A stretch of DNA of 64,000 bases from Lysobacter sp. ISL-50 (GCF_018612875.1 NZ_JAGGRI010000029.1:1-64000); one strand, 5' to 3'. Positions 38,400 to 46,580 are shown, counted from the first letter of the stretch. The notes: a model not told the origin generated them from the sequence alone. Made by a program: numbers and translations.

Positions 38400-39887
38400 T
38401 CAGAGCAACACAACATCGAACTGCTCCTGCGCATACTGATCGTCAGCCTGGAAACGGATCGACTTGCCGAGGAATTCCTCCAGCTCGGCCACCGCCGCCG
38501 ACTCCTCGTCGGTGATGCGCGCGACCACTTTCGGCGAGGCGATCACCAACAGCCGCGCCGCGTCGAACTGGCGCACCTGCCGCACGATGTCGCGGAAGAT
38601 TTCGTACGTCACCGTCTCCGGCGTCTTCAAGGTGCCGCGCCCGCCGCATTCGTGGCAGGCCTCGCTGAGCTGGCGCTCCAGGCTCTCGGTGGTGCGCTTG
38701 CGGGTCATCTCGACCAGGCCCAGCGGCGAGAATTCGTAGACCGTGGTCTTGGCGTGGTCGCGCGTGAGCGCCTTCTCCAACTGCCGCAGCACCTGACGGC
38801 GGTGCTCCACATCGGTCATGTCGATGAAGTCGATGATGATGATCCCGCCCAGGTTGCGCAGCCGCAGCTGCCGGGCGACCGATTGCGCCGCCTCCAGATT
38901 GGTGCGGTAAACGGTTTCCTCCAGATTGCGTTGACCCAGGAAAGAACCGGTGTTGACGTCGATGGTGGTCATCGCTTCGGTCTGGTCGATGACCAGATAG
39001 CCGCCAGACTTGAGCGGGACTTCCTTCTCCAGCGCGCGCTGTATCTCGTCCTCGACCCCGTACAGATCGAAGATCGGCCGCGCGCCGGTGTAGTGCTCGA
39101 TCTTCTCCGCGAGGCCGGGCATGTACTGCGCGGCGAAGCTGCGCAGGCGCTCGCAGGTTTCGCGCGAATCGACCTTGACCTTCTCCACGTCGCGGCGGAT
39201 CAGGTCGCGCACCGCGCGCAGCGGCAGGCTCAGGTCTTCGTAGACCCGCTCGCCGATCTTCGAACTGCCGGATTTTTCCGCGATCAGCGCCCAGGCCCGG
39301 CTCAGATAACCGATGTCTTCCGCCAGCGCTTCCTCCGGCTGGCCCTCGGCGTTGGTGCGCACGATGTAGCCGTGGTTGTCGCCGGCCGGCGCCAGGGTGG
39401 TCACCAGCGATTTGAGCCGCGCGCGTTCGCCCTCGTCCTCGATCCGCGCCGACACCCCGACCACGCGCGTGCGCGGCAGCAGCACCAGATAACGCGAGGG
39501 GATGCTCAGCTGGGTGGTCAGGCGCGCGCCCTTGCTGCCGATCGGGTCCTTGACGACCTGGACCACGATTTCCTGGCCTTCGCGCAGCAACTCGGCGATC
39601 GGCCGGGTCGGCGTCGGCGGCAGCGGCGCTTCGTCGCCCTCGCCTTCGTTGCTCTGGTTGGGCTTGACGATATCGGCCGCGTGCAGGAACGCGGCGCGCT
39701 CCAGGCCGATCTCGACGAACGCCGCCTGCATGCCGGGCATGACCCGCTGCACCCGGCCCTTGTAGATGTTGCCGACCACGCCGCGGCGCCAGCCGCGTTC
39801 GATGTGCAGCTCCTGCAGCATGCCGTTTTCGACGACGGCGACGCGGGTTTCGCGCGGAGTAACGTTGACCAGGATTTCTTCAGTCAT
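38400..39887 (-). CDS. rng: Ribonuclease G
   Basis: A 495-residue 5'-end-dependent endoribonuclease that processes 16S rRNA 5' ends and decays some mRNAs. The N-terminal S1 domain (MTEEILVNVTPRETRVAVVENG, then GNIYKGRVQRVMPGMQAAFVEIG) is followed by the RNase E/G catalytic domain with DQTEAMTTIDVNTGSFLG and IIIIDFIDM (Mg-binding Asp residues). The zinc-link-like CHECGG comes near residue 417. There is no RNase E-type scaffold tail, so this is Rng. It is in the maf-rng-yhdP-tldD order. Confidence 0.97.
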   Translation of the reverse strand: MTEEILVNVTPRETRVAVVENGMLQELHIERGWRRGVVGNIYKGRVQRVMPGMQAAFVEIGLERAAFLHAADIVKPNQSNEGEGDEAPLPPTPTRPIAELLREGQEIVVQVVKDPIGSKGARLTTQLSIPSRYLVLLPRTRVVGVSARIEDEGERARLKSLVTTLAPAGDNHGYIVRTNAEGQPEEALAEDIGYLSRAWALIAEKSGSSKIGERVYEDLSLPLRAVRDLIRRDVEKVKVDSRETCERLRSFAAQYMPGLAEKIEHYTGARPIFDLYGVEDEIQRALEKEVPLKSGGYLVIDQTEAMTTIDVNTGSFLGQRNLEETVYRTNLEAAQSVARQLRLRNLGGIIIIDFIDMTDVEHRRQVLRQLEKALTRDHAKTTVYEFSPLGLVEMTRKRTTESLERQLSEACHECGGRGTLKTPETVTYEIFRDIVRQVRQFDAARLLVIASPKVVARITDEESAAVAELEEFLGKSIRFQADDQYAQEQFDVVLL

Positions 39888-40057
39888 GAGGCGGCGCGGA
39901 TCCCAATGCGGTGATACGGGGCGGTGATACGGGACGACGATAGCGAGCAGTAAACGCCCGCTCGGGTGAAGCGCAAGTGCTGCGGTAATGGAAAGCGGCG
40001 CGGCAGCTTAAGTTCAACGCTGTCGGAATGATGCATGCGCGCTCCCCGGCGCGCGAT

Positions 40058-40627
40058 TCACACGTCCAGGCCGAATTCGCGCAGCAGGCGCGCGGTCTCG
40101 TGCAGCGGCAAGCCCATGACCCCGGAGTAACTGCCGTCCAGGCGGCTGACGAACACCTGCGCATAGCCCTGGATGGCGTAGGCGCCGGCCTTGCCCATCG
40201 GCTCGCCGGTGGCGACGTAGCGCTCGATGGCGGCGTCGTCGAGCTCGGCGAAACCGACCTGCGAGATCGACACCGCCTGCGCCTCGCGCGAAGGCGATAC
40301 CAGCGACACCGCGGAAATCACCTGGTGGGTGCGGCCGGAGAGCTTGCGCAACATGGCCGCGGCGTCCGCGGCGTCGCGCGGCTTGCCGAAAACCTCGTCG
40401 TCCAGCACCACTTCGGTGTCCGAACCCAGCACCAGCGCCGAGGGATTGGCGACCACCTTGAGCAGGCCGGCGCCGGCCTTCTCGCGGGCGACGCGGCGCA
40501 CGTACTCCAGCGCCGGCTCGCCGGGCTGGCGGTGTTCGGGCAGGTCGAGATCGATGAGGCCGAATTCCAGGCCGAGACGGCCGAGCAATTCGCGTCGCCG
40601 CGGCGACTGAGAGGCTAGATAGAGCAT
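40058..40627 (-). CDS. maf: Maf family nucleoside triphosphate pyrophosphatase (YhdE-like)
   Basis: A 189-residue house-cleaning enzyme that hydrolyses dTTP/UTP-type (and modified) nucleotides to the monophosphate plus PPi. [13 protein letters not shown] begins at residue 2, and [31 protein letters not shown] and [14 protein letters not shown] follow. The YhdE rather than YceF type is inferred from sequence similarity and from lying beside rng. ATG at 40627 is preferred; an ATG at 40639 and a frame to 40720 are alternatives. Confidence 0.93.
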   Translation of the reverse strand: MLYLASQSPRRRELLGRLGLEFGLIDLDLPEHRQPGEPALEYVRRVAREKAGAGLLKVVANPSALVLGSDTEVVLDDEVFGKPRDAADAAAMLRKLSGRTHQVISAVSLVSPSREAQAVSISQVGFAELDDAAIERYVATGEPMGKAGAYAIQGYAQVFVSRLDGSYSGVMGLPLHETARLLREFGLDV

Positions 40628-40752
40628 GCGCGAAAGCATAACCCGCGCTGACTGAGCGCCAGCCGACGCCGTCCGGCGCAAACCCCGCACCGAATCACGG
40701 TTCGTTAACCGGTTCAGCAAGACCCTAGCCCTCGTCCATCAAGGAGTTCCAC

Positions 40753-41535
40753 ATGACCCGGTTGTCGTCCTCGTCCACGCCCCTGTCCTTCGCCCGTCTT
40801 TCGTTGCGCCCGCTGGCGCTCGCCGCCGTTCTCGCCTTCGGAGCCGCAACCGCCATGACCGCTTCCGCCCAGCCCGCTTCCTACGTCGCCACCGACGGCA
40901 CCCTGCTGTCGGTCTCGGCCACCTCCGAAGCCAAGCGCATCCCGAACATCGCCACCGTGTCCACCGGCGTGGTCACCCAGGCCGCCGACGCCAACGCCGC
41001 CATGCGCGCCAACGCCGACCAGATGGCCAAGGTCGTGGCCGCGATCAAGGCCGCCGGCATCGCCGAGCGCGACATCCAGACCAGCGGCATCAGCCTCAAC
41101 CCGCAGTACCGCTACGCCGAGAACCAGCCGCCGGTGATCACCGGCTATCAGGCCAGCAACAACGTCAACATCGTGGTGCGCGACATTTCCAAGGTCGGCA
41201 AGATCCTCGACTCGCTGGTCGCCACCGGCGCCAACCAGATCAACGGCCCGACCTTCGACCTCGACGACAAGGACAAGGACGCCGCGTTCGACGAAGCCCG
41301 CCGCGGCGCGATCGAAAAAGCCCAGGCCCGCGCCGAGTTGTACGCCAAGACCCTCGGCATGAAGGTGCGCCGCATCGTCAGCGTCAGCGAAGGCGGCCGC
41401 TTCGCGCCGCCGATGCCGATGCCGATGATGGCCATGCGCATGGAGAAGGCCGGCGCGGCGTCCGACACCTCGGTCTCGCCGGGCGAAAACTCGCTGTCGA
41501 TGAGCCTGGACGTGGTCTTCGAACTGGGTAAGTGA
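40753..41535 (+). CDS. SIMPL domain (DUF541) exported protein
   Basis: A 260-residue protein with a long signal peptide ending near ATAMTASAQ (residue 39). The mature part is the SIMPL fold: SEAKRIPNIATVSTGVVTQAADANAAM..., DIQTSGISLNPQYRYAENQPPVITGYQASNNVNIVVRD, and a C-terminal GENSLSMSLDVVFEL. Such proteins are periplasmic or outer-membrane-associated, and some are oxidative-stress-related (YggE). AAGGAG at 40741-40746 sets the start. A small dyad CGGTT-cgtt-AACCG (40698-40711) lies just upstream. Confidence 0.93.
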   Translation: MTRLSSSSTPLSFARLSLRPLALAAVLAFGAATAMTASAQPASYVATDGTLLSVSATSEAKRIPNIATVSTGVVTQAADANAAMRANADQMAKVVAAIKAAGIAERDIQTSGISLNPQYRYAENQPPVITGYQASNNVNIVVRDISKVGKILDSLVATGANQINGPTFDLDDKDKDAAFDEARRGAIEKAQARAELYAKTLGMKVRRIVSVSEGGRFAPPMPMPMMAMRMEKAGAASDTSVSPGENSLSMSLDVVFELGK

Positions 41536-41537
41536 GC

Positions 41538-41726
41538 ATGGCCGGCCCCGACAAGACCGCGCCGCCGGCGCCCGATCCGCGGCCGCGACGCAATCCCGGC
41601 TACCCCGAGCCGCAGCCGCGCGACCCGGACGACGCGCGTCAGCCGCATCCGCGCAAGCCGCCCAATCCGGACGACGGCGGCCTGGAGCGCAAGCCCGGGG
41701 CGGATCAGGACCCGGCCGGGGATTGA
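41538..41726 (+). CDS. Small proline-rich hypothetical protein
   Basis: A 62-residue, strongly hydrophilic frame, rich in Pro, Asp and Arg (many PxP and DPD units), with no hydrophobic segment; it would be intrinsically disordered. The ATG lies two bases after the SIMPL-protein stop, with a weak GTGAGC upstream, so it could be translated by reinitiation, and an intrinsic terminator follows its stop. These facts favour a real gene, but the composition is also what GC-rich noncoding DNA gives. Confidence 0.45.
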   Translation: MAGPDKTAPPAPDPRPRRNPGYPEPQPRDPDDARQPHPRKPPNPDDGGLERKPGADQDPAGD

Positions 41727-41750
41727 GTCGGCGGCGGCACCTGTAGGCAC

Positions 41751-41783
41751 ACGAGGCCCGCGCAAGCGGGCCTCGTTTCGTTT
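41751..41783 (+). terminator. Intrinsic terminator after the SIMPL operon
   Basis: ACGAGGCCCG-CGCAAG-CGGGCCTCGT followed by TTCGTTT: a 10-bp GC stem and a T-rich tail, 25 bases after the small ORF stop. Confidence 0.85.
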
Positions 41784-42162
41784 GGTCCGCGCGCGCTGGG
41801 GCTCAGCGTCGCCGCCATCGCCTATCGGACAGAATCGGCAAAGTTTCCGAAGAAACCGCGATGCTTTGCGCCAATACGCAAGTGGCCAAGCGCATGACCG
41901 CCTGGCGTCCGTTGTTATTCGTTCAGCGATTCGACACTTGCCGATGGCGCCTCGCCGCCGCGCCTGCGATCGGCGATCCCGGGAAAACCCCGGCGAAAAA
42001 CCGCGACGCCGCCTTCGAAGCGCTCATCGCGATAGCGCTTCGCCCCGCGCGCCCACCCACCAAAGTCGTAAACGAGAACCGCTTGCATTACCCGCCCGCG
42101 CCAGCGCATTTTTGTGACGCGGCTCCGTCTTCAGTTTCAACCCCGTTGGCGGAACCCGGCCG
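41784..42162. other. Intergenic region upstream of the TonB-like gene
   Basis: A frame runs from 41861 into the TonB-like gene, but its first 113 codons have no ribosome binding site and no TonB features, so I treat it as noncoding. No Fur-box-like sequence was seen. Confidence 0.4.
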
Positions 42163-42193
42163 TTGTCTGAGTTGTGTAGACAATCCAAGGAGG
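42163..42193 (+). promoter_or_regulatory. Leader dyad and strong ribosome binding site of the TonB-like gene
   Basis: TTGTCT (42163-42168) and AGACAA (42178-42183) form an inverted repeat four bases before AAGGAGG (42187-42193), which sets the ATG at 42200. The dyad could be an operator or a small leader hairpin. Confidence 0.45.
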
Positions 42194-42199
42194 CAGCAC

Positions 42200-42871
42200 A
42201 TGGTTCGCGCGATCCCTTCTCACCACGCCCGTCAGCCGCTGGACGGAACCCGTATCGCGGCCAATGCCGGCGCGATCTTGTTCAACGGCGCGATGCTTCT
42301 GCTGATGCTGGCACCGCTGAGCGCCCCCAGTCTGATCATGCCGAAGACCGACGATCCGACGGAATTCATCCCCATTCCGAGGACAGCCCCCCCGGTGATC
42401 ATCACCCATGATCCGCCGCCGAAAGACGAGCCGGTGAAGATCACCCACGCCCCGACTCCACGCACCCAGACGGTGCAACCGCAGCCGGAGATGATCGTCG
42501 AGAACACCACGCCGAGCGATATCGACACACGTGTGGCAGTGGCCACTCCGACGATTGAAACGCCGCCATCCAACGTCGGCAACGAAGTCTTGACCGGCGC
42601 CACCCTGCAAAGCCTCAAAAATCCGCCTCCGTCCTACCCGCCCGACGCCGTGCGCGGCAACCTCACCGGTGTGGTCGAACTGGAAATCCTGGTCGGCATC
42701 GACGGCAAGCCGATCGACGTCAGCATCGTGCGCAGCAGCGGCCATCGCATCCTCGATCAGGCCGCGGTCCGGGTGGTCAAGTCGCGCTGGACCTTCCAGC
42801 CGGCGATGAGCAACGGCCAGCCCGTGCAGGCACGCGGCCGCGTGCCGATCGAGTTCAAGCTCGACCAGTAG
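42200..42871 (+). CDS. TonB family energy transducer protein
   Basis: A 223-residue inner-membrane-anchored periplasmic protein. One N-terminal hydrophobic segment (about residues 17-48) is followed by a Pro/Lys-rich spacer (PPPKDEPVKITHAPTPRTQTVQPQ) and a C-terminal TonB domain (PPSYPPDAVRGNLTGVVELEILVGIDGKP, SGHRILDQAAVRVVKSRWTFQPA). TonB transmits the proton-motive force to outer-membrane receptors. No exbB, exbD or receptor gene is adjacent, and Xanthomonadaceae usually encode several TonB-like proteins, so its partner is unknown. Confidence 0.92.
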   Translation: MVRAIPSHHARQPLDGTRIAANAGAILFNGAMLLLMLAPLSAPSLIMPKTDDPTEFIPIPRTAPPVIITHDPPPKDEPVKITHAPTPRTQTVQPQPEMIVENTTPSDIDTRVAVATPTIETPPSNVGNEVLTGATLQSLKNPPPSYPPDAVRGNLTGVVELEILVGIDGKPIDVSIVRSSGHRILDQAAVRVVKSRWTFQPAMSNGQPVQARGRVPIEFKLDQ

Positions 42872-42895
42872 TCGCTTCGACATCGCGCAGAACCG

Positions 42896-42925
42896 AAAAG
42901 CTCGGGCTCAGGCCCGGGCTTTTTC
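42896..42925. terminator. Intrinsic terminator between convergent tonB-like gene and rlmH
   Basis: AAAAGCTCGGGC-CTCA-GCCCGGGCTTTTT (one mismatch in the stem), 25 bases after the TonB-like stop. A and T runs on both sides would allow function in both directions. Confidence 0.8.
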
Positions 42926-42955
42926 ATCGCCGCGCGAAAACGCGCAAGCGGCCGA

Positions 42956-43426
42956 TCAGGCCCGGTGATACGGATGATTGGCCAACAGCGCCGCGGCCCG
43001 ATACAACTGCTCGGCCGCGACCAATCGCACCAGCATGTGCGGCAAGGTCAGCGGCCCCAGCGACCATTGTTCGTCCGCGCGCGCCAGCACTTCGGGCGCG
43101 TGGCCTTCCGGGCCGCCGATCAGGAACGCCAGATCGCGTCCCTGACCGCGCCAATGCTCCAGGCGCTGCGCCAATTGCTCCGACGTCCACAAACGCCCGC
43201 GTCCTTCCAGCGCGACCACGCAGGCCGTCTTCGGCAAGGCCGCAAGCACGCGCGCGCCTTCGTCCTGAGTCGCGCGCACCGCGTCGCGGCCTTTGCCGCG
43301 CAGCCCCGGCTCGATTTCTACCAACTCCAGCGGCAGCCAATGCGACAGCCGCTTCTGGTATTCGCCGAAGCCCTCCGCGACCCAGCGCGGCGCGCGTTCG
43401 CCGACGGCGATGAGTTTGCTTTTCAT
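42956..43426 (-). CDS. rlmH: 23S rRNA (pseudouridine1915-N3)-methyltransferase RlmH
   Basis: A 156-residue SPOUT methyltransferase that methylates Psi1915 in helix 69 of 23S rRNA. KLIAVGERAPRWVAEGFGEYQKRL begins the protein. The SAM-binding trefoil knot carries FLIGGPEGHAPEVLARAD and LTLPHMLVRLVAAEQLYRAAALLANHPYHRA at the C-terminus. It is often directly downstream of rsfS, but here rsfS is about 15 kb away. Confidence 0.96.
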   Translation of the reverse strand: MKSKLIAVGERAPRWVAEGFGEYQKRLSHWLPLELVEIEPGLRGKGRDAVRATQDEGARVLAALPKTACVVALEGRGRLWTSEQLAQRLEHWRGQGRDLAFLIGGPEGHAPEVLARADEQWSLGPLTLPHMLVRLVAAEQLYRAAALLANHPYHRA

Positions 43427-43492
43427 GCGCCCATGGTAGCCAAGCCGTCGGGATCGCGCCGCCGACCGCGATGGACCGGCATCCGGCCGCGC

Positions 43493-43525
43493 AAGAAAAA
43501 GGCCCGACGAATGCCGGGCCCTTTG
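43493..43525 (-). terminator. Intrinsic terminator before rlmH
   Basis: On the minus strand AAAGGGCCCGGCATTCGTCGGGCC is followed by TTTTTCTT. The GC stem and T-run lie 45 bases after the stop of the 98-residue membrane protein, isolating it from rlmH. Confidence 0.8.
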
Positions 43526-43569
43526 CTTCGCGAATCCGCGCCGGAACGAGCCGGCCGGCTACGCCGTCC

Positions 43570-43866
43570 TCAGCGCCGCGGCCTGAAGATCAGCGCGACC
43601 AGCGCCGAAACGATCGCCGGTGAAAAAGCCAGCGCCGCGGCGTAGGCCATCAAGCGCGCCCATGAGTCCGCGGCCGAAATCGCCAGATGCACCACCCAAG
43701 CGGCCTCCAATCCGCCGACCGCGACGATCAGCCAGCGCGCGATACCCAACGCGGCGGCCCATCGGGGCAAGGGACGAAACCGGTGCCAGACCAGCAGCAA
43801 GGCCCCCAGCACGCACAGGCCCTGCACCGATAAAAAGACGTAACCCAAGCTATTGTCGCCGACCAC
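43570..43866 (-). CDS. Small hydrophobic membrane protein, function unknown
   Basis: A 98-residue protein with three probable membrane helices (about residues 8-26, 38-62 and 70-92) and the Arg-rich end IFRPRR. I do not recognise a family. An overlapping frame (43559-43816) on the same strand is Gly/Arg-rich and unlikely. It has its own terminator and lies downstream of ppiD, separated by a structured element. Confidence 0.6.
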   Translation of the reverse strand: MVGDNSLGYVFLSVQGLCVLGALLLVWHRFRPLPRWAAALGIARWLIVAVGGLEAAWVVHLAISAADSWARLMAYAAALAFSPAIVSALVALIFRPRR

Positions 43867-43887
43867 GCCTGTCTCCTTGAACGCGTG

Positions 43888-43964
43888 GCGGGCATCGCGA
43901 AGTGTCGTTGCGACACCTCACGGCGGATCTTCCCAAACTCCAAGGAAGATCGCCCGATGCCCGC
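43888..43964. other. Nested three-stem inverted-repeat element after ppiD
   Basis: An outer 10-bp stem GCGGGCATCG/CGATGCCCGC (43888-43897, 43955-43964) encloses two further hairpins: GTGTCG-ttg-CGACAC (43902-43916) and GATCTTCC-(10 nt)-GGAAGATC (43926-43951). All pairings are perfect within 77 bases, giving a three-way junction on either strand. It lies 50 bases after the ppiD stop. It could be a terminator complex, a structured RNA or a REP-derived element. Confidence 0.6.
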
Positions 43965-44013
43965 GGCCGCCGTCATCCGCGACGGCGCGCGGTTACTTCA
44001 TGCCCGCCTGCTC

Positions 44014-46005
44014 TCAGCGCAGATTCTCTTCGATCACCTTGATCTGCACGCGCTTGCGCAGCGCCGAGGTCAGCTCGCGGCTTTCCTCGAAACCGCCCAT
44101 CTGCGCGATCTGCGTGCGCAGCATGTCCATCTGCGCCGCGGGGATATCCGACTTGTTGCCCGGCACCACCTTGTTGAGCGCGAACAGCACCACGCGGCCG
44201 TCGTCGAGCTTGGCCTTGCCGGCCGCCACCTTGCCCGCGGCCGGAGCCTTCAGGGCGAAGATCGCCTCGCTGACTTCCGGCGTCGGCAGCGGCATGCCGC
44301 GGCTCACGCCCGGCAGCGTTTCCGGCGCCGGCAGCTGCTTGGACGCAGCCACCGCGGCGATGGTTTCGCCGCCGTTGATGCGCGCGATCAGCGCGTCGGC
44401 TTCCTTCTCGGCGGCCTTGGCGCCGCGATCGGCACGCACCGCGGCGATCACCTTGTCGCGCACCTGGGCCAGCGGCTGCGCGCGCTCGGGCGTGTGCGCG
44501 AGCACGCGGATCAGCACGCTGTGGTCCTGGCCGATATCGATCGGATCGCTGACCGTGTTGTCCTGGATGCGCGCGTCGGAGAACGCGGCGCGGATCACCG
44601 CGGCGTTGGCGCCGATGCCGGTGTTGGCCGCGGCGTTGCGGGTGAGACCGTCCAGCTTGAGCACCGGCAGGTTCATCGCCTTGGCCGGCTCGGCCAACGT
44701 GGTCGGATTCTTGTAGACGCGATCGACCAGCTTGGCCGAGAAGTCGTTGAACGCGCGCTCGCGGCTGGTTTCGGATTCTTCCCGCACCAGGGTCTCGCGC
44801 ACCTGCTCGAACGACTCCTGCTGGCCGCTCTTGATTTCGCGCACCCAGATCACGTGCCAACCGCTGTCGTCCTTGACCGGATTGCTGATCTGGCCGGACT
44901 GCAGCGCGAACGCGGCATCGTCGAACGGACCGGGAATCGCGCCCTTGCCCATCCAGCCCAGGTCGCCGCCGGTGGTCCTGGAACCCAAGTCGTCGCTGTT
45001 CGCCCGGGCCAGCGCGGCGAAGTCGGCGCCCGGCGCCTTGGCCTGCGCGGCGATCTGCTTGGCCTTGTCTTCGGCGGCCTTCTGCGCGGCCGCATCGGCG
45101 CCGGCCGGCACGTTGATCTGGATGTGCGAGATCTGGCGCTGCTCGGCGGCGAGGAAACGGTTCTTTTCGTCGTCGTAACGCTTGCGCAATGCTTCCTCGC
45201 TCGGCGGACCCGGCGGCGGCAGGCTCGCGCCGTTGAGTTCGACGTATTCGATATTGACGCTTTCCGGCGCGCGGAAATCCTTCGCGTGGCTGTCGTACCA
45301 CTTCTGGATGTCGGCGGCGGCGACTTCGCTGGTGTCGGCGGGCGGCGCCGGCAGCATGACCAGGCTGACGTCGCGCTTTTCGCCCATCAGCTTGACCAGA
45401 CGGTCGATCTCGCCGTGGGTCAGGAAGCTGCTTTCGCCGATGCCGCCGGTCAGCAGGGTTTCCATCAGGCGATCGCGCACGAACTGCTCGAACTGCGTCG
45501 GCGTCTGCTGCGGCTGGCGCATCTGCAGGCCGAGGATGTAACGCTCCTGATTGAACTTGCCGTTGCTGTCCTGGAAGTCCGGCACGCCCTGGATGGTCTT
45601 GACCACCAGCGCATCGCTGACCGTAAGACCGTCGATTTCCGCCGCGAGCTTGCGCACGCGTTCGTCGATCAGTTGATCGAGCACTTCGCGCTTGCTTTCG
45701 AGCTTTTCGAACTCGCGCGCGTCGAAGGCTTCGCCCTGCTGCGCGCGGCGGCGATCGCGTTCGCGCTGGAAGCGCTCGCTGAATTCGCCCGCGTCGATCG
45801 ATTCCTTGCGCCACAGCATCGACGCCGGCCACCACGTCGGCGCGGTGCGCCACCACGTCGGCGCGATCTCGATGCGCGCCACGGCGTTGTCCACGCGCTG
45901 CACAAGGTACTGCTCGATGCCGACGAAGGCGAAGGGAATGATCAGCAGGCCGAGGATCACGGTGGCGATCCAGCCCGAGGTCTTGTCGCGTAGGGTCTGC
46001 AGCAT
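44014..46005 (-). CDS. ppiD: Peptidyl-prolyl isomerase PpiD / SurA N-terminal domain chaperone
   Basis: A 663-residue periplasmic folding chaperone anchored in the inner membrane near the Sec translocon. MLQTLRDKTSGWIATVILGLLIIPFAFVGI gives the short cytosolic tail and membrane helix, a SurA_N-like chaperone region follows, and the parvulin domain lies at about residues 285-385 (RQISHIQINVP..., GGDLGWMGKGAIPGPFDDAAFAL). Residues about 47-60 hold a tandem seven-residue duplication (APTWWRT-APTWWPA) encoded by a 17-bp repeat with 21-bp period, where relatives have a short linker. In E. coli ppiD also lies directly after hupB. Confidence 0.93.
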   Translation of the reverse strand: MLQTLRDKTSGWIATVILGLLIIPFAFVGIEQYLVQRVDNAVARIEIAPTWWRTAPTWWPASMLWRKESIDAGEFSERFQRERDRRRAQQGEAFDAREFEKLESKREVLDQLIDERVRKLAAEIDGLTVSDALVVKTIQGVPDFQDSNGKFNQERYILGLQMRQPQQTPTQFEQFVRDRLMETLLTGGIGESSFLTHGEIDRLVKLMGEKRDVSLVMLPAPPADTSEVAAADIQKWYDSHAKDFRAPESVNIEYVELNGASLPPPGPPSEEALRKRYDDEKNRFLAAEQRQISHIQINVPAGADAAAQKAAEDKAKQIAAQAKAPGADFAALARANSDDLGSRTTGGDLGWMGKGAIPGPFDDAAFALQSGQISNPVKDDSGWHVIWVREIKSGQQESFEQVRETLVREESETSRERAFNDFSAKLVDRVYKNPTTLAEPAKAMNLPVLKLDGLTRNAAANTGIGANAAVIRAAFSDARIQDNTVSDPIDIGQDHSVLIRVLAHTPERAQPLAQVRDKVIAAVRADRGAKAAEKEADALIARINGGETIAAVAASKQLPAPETLPGVSRGMPLPTPEVSEAIFALKAPAAGKVAAGKAKLDDGRVVLFALNKVVPGNKSDIPAAQMDMLRTQIAQMGGFEESRELTSALRKRVQIKVIEENLR

Positions 46006-46163
46006 GTCCGGGTCGCGTTAAGTCGTAAGCCGGACAGTTTAGCGCGGTTCCCACACACCGCACGCGGCACCGGCCGAATCTGGGCGACGGCGCCCCGCCC
46101 CCGGGTCCAAGGCCTCAGCCCCTCGCCAGTCCCGCCCTGGACGGGACACCGGCGGACCCAAAG

Positions 46164-46191
46164 AAAAAGGGCGCCCCATCTGGGACGCCCC
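46164..46191 (-). terminator. Terminator after tRNA-Asp (distal)
   Basis: On the minus strand GGGGCGTCCCAGATGGGGCGCCC runs into TTTTTC, forming a GC stem with U-run downstream of the tRNA-Asp gene and of the proximal hairpin at 46197. Confidence 0.75.
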
Positions 46192-46196
46192 GAACA

Positions 46197-46225
46197 AAAC
46201 GAAGGCACCGTTGCCGATGCCTTCG
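46197..46225 (-). terminator. Terminator after tRNA-Asp (proximal)
   Basis: On the minus strand CGAAGGCATCGGCAACGGTGCCTTCG is followed by TTTTG, directly after the CCA end of tRNA-Asp. Confidence 0.75.
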
Positions 46226-46232
46226 GTAAAAC

Positions 46233-46309
46233 TGGCGGAGTGGACGGGACTCGAACCCGCGACCTCCGGCGTGACAGGCCAGCATTCTAACCAACTGAAC
46301 TACCACTCC
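46233..46309 (-). tRNA. tRNA-Asp (GTC)
   Basis: A 77-nt gene on the minus strand with encoded CCA. The acceptor stem GGAGTGG/CCACTCC, the anticodon arm CTGGCCTGTCACGCCGG (anticodon GTC) and the T arm CGCGGGTTCGAGTCCCG are all intact. It is the last of three tRNA-like genes downstream of hupB. Confidence 0.97.
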
Positions 46310-46388
46310 GCGCTTTGAAACTTTCAAGGCCTCCGACCGGTTATTGCCGCATCGCGACAAAATCGAAGCCCCTCACTTATATAAAAAC

Positions 46389-46414
46389 AAAGGCGCCGTA
46401 TAAACGGCGCCCTT
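46389..46414 (-). terminator. Hairpin between the two tRNA-Asp copies
   Basis: AAGGGCGCCGTTTATACGGCGCC on the minus strand followed by TTTGTTTT: a stem with T-rich tail between the truncated and the full tRNA-Asp. It may end the tRNA-Val transcript before the functional tRNA-Asp gene. Confidence 0.6.
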
Positions 46415-46422
46415 GGCAAAAC

Positions 46423-46478
46423 TGGCGGAGTGGACGGGCGTGACAGGCCAGCATTCTAACCGACTGAACTACCACTCC
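46423..46478 (-). pseudogene. Truncated tRNA-Asp copy with 21-nt internal deletion
   Basis: 56 nt, identical to the functional tRNA-Asp except for one D-loop change and a clean deletion of 21 nt that removes the 3' side of the anticodon stem, the variable region and most of the T arm. The acceptor stem, D arm, anticodon triplet and CCA remain. It cannot fold as a tRNA. Flanking bases (CAAAACTGGCGG, GCTTTGAAACTTT) resemble those of the intact copy, so it arose by tandem duplication and then decayed. Confidence 0.9.
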
Positions 46479-46580
46479 GCATGCTTTGAAACTTTTACCG
46501 CTGAACGCTTGTAACCGGGAACCCGACTCTTACCGCGTACCGCCTTGCGGGGAACGCTTCGGCAGAAAGACCAGCCAGCC

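Noticed and set aside
41861-42199. N-terminal extension of the TonB-like protein
   Set aside because: AAGGAGG sits directly before the ATG at 42200, and the extension lacks a hydrophobic anchor or TonB features.
46423-46478. Second tRNA-Asp considered as a functional gene
   Set aside because: The T arm, variable region and half of the anticodon stem are missing, so it cannot fold as a tRNA.
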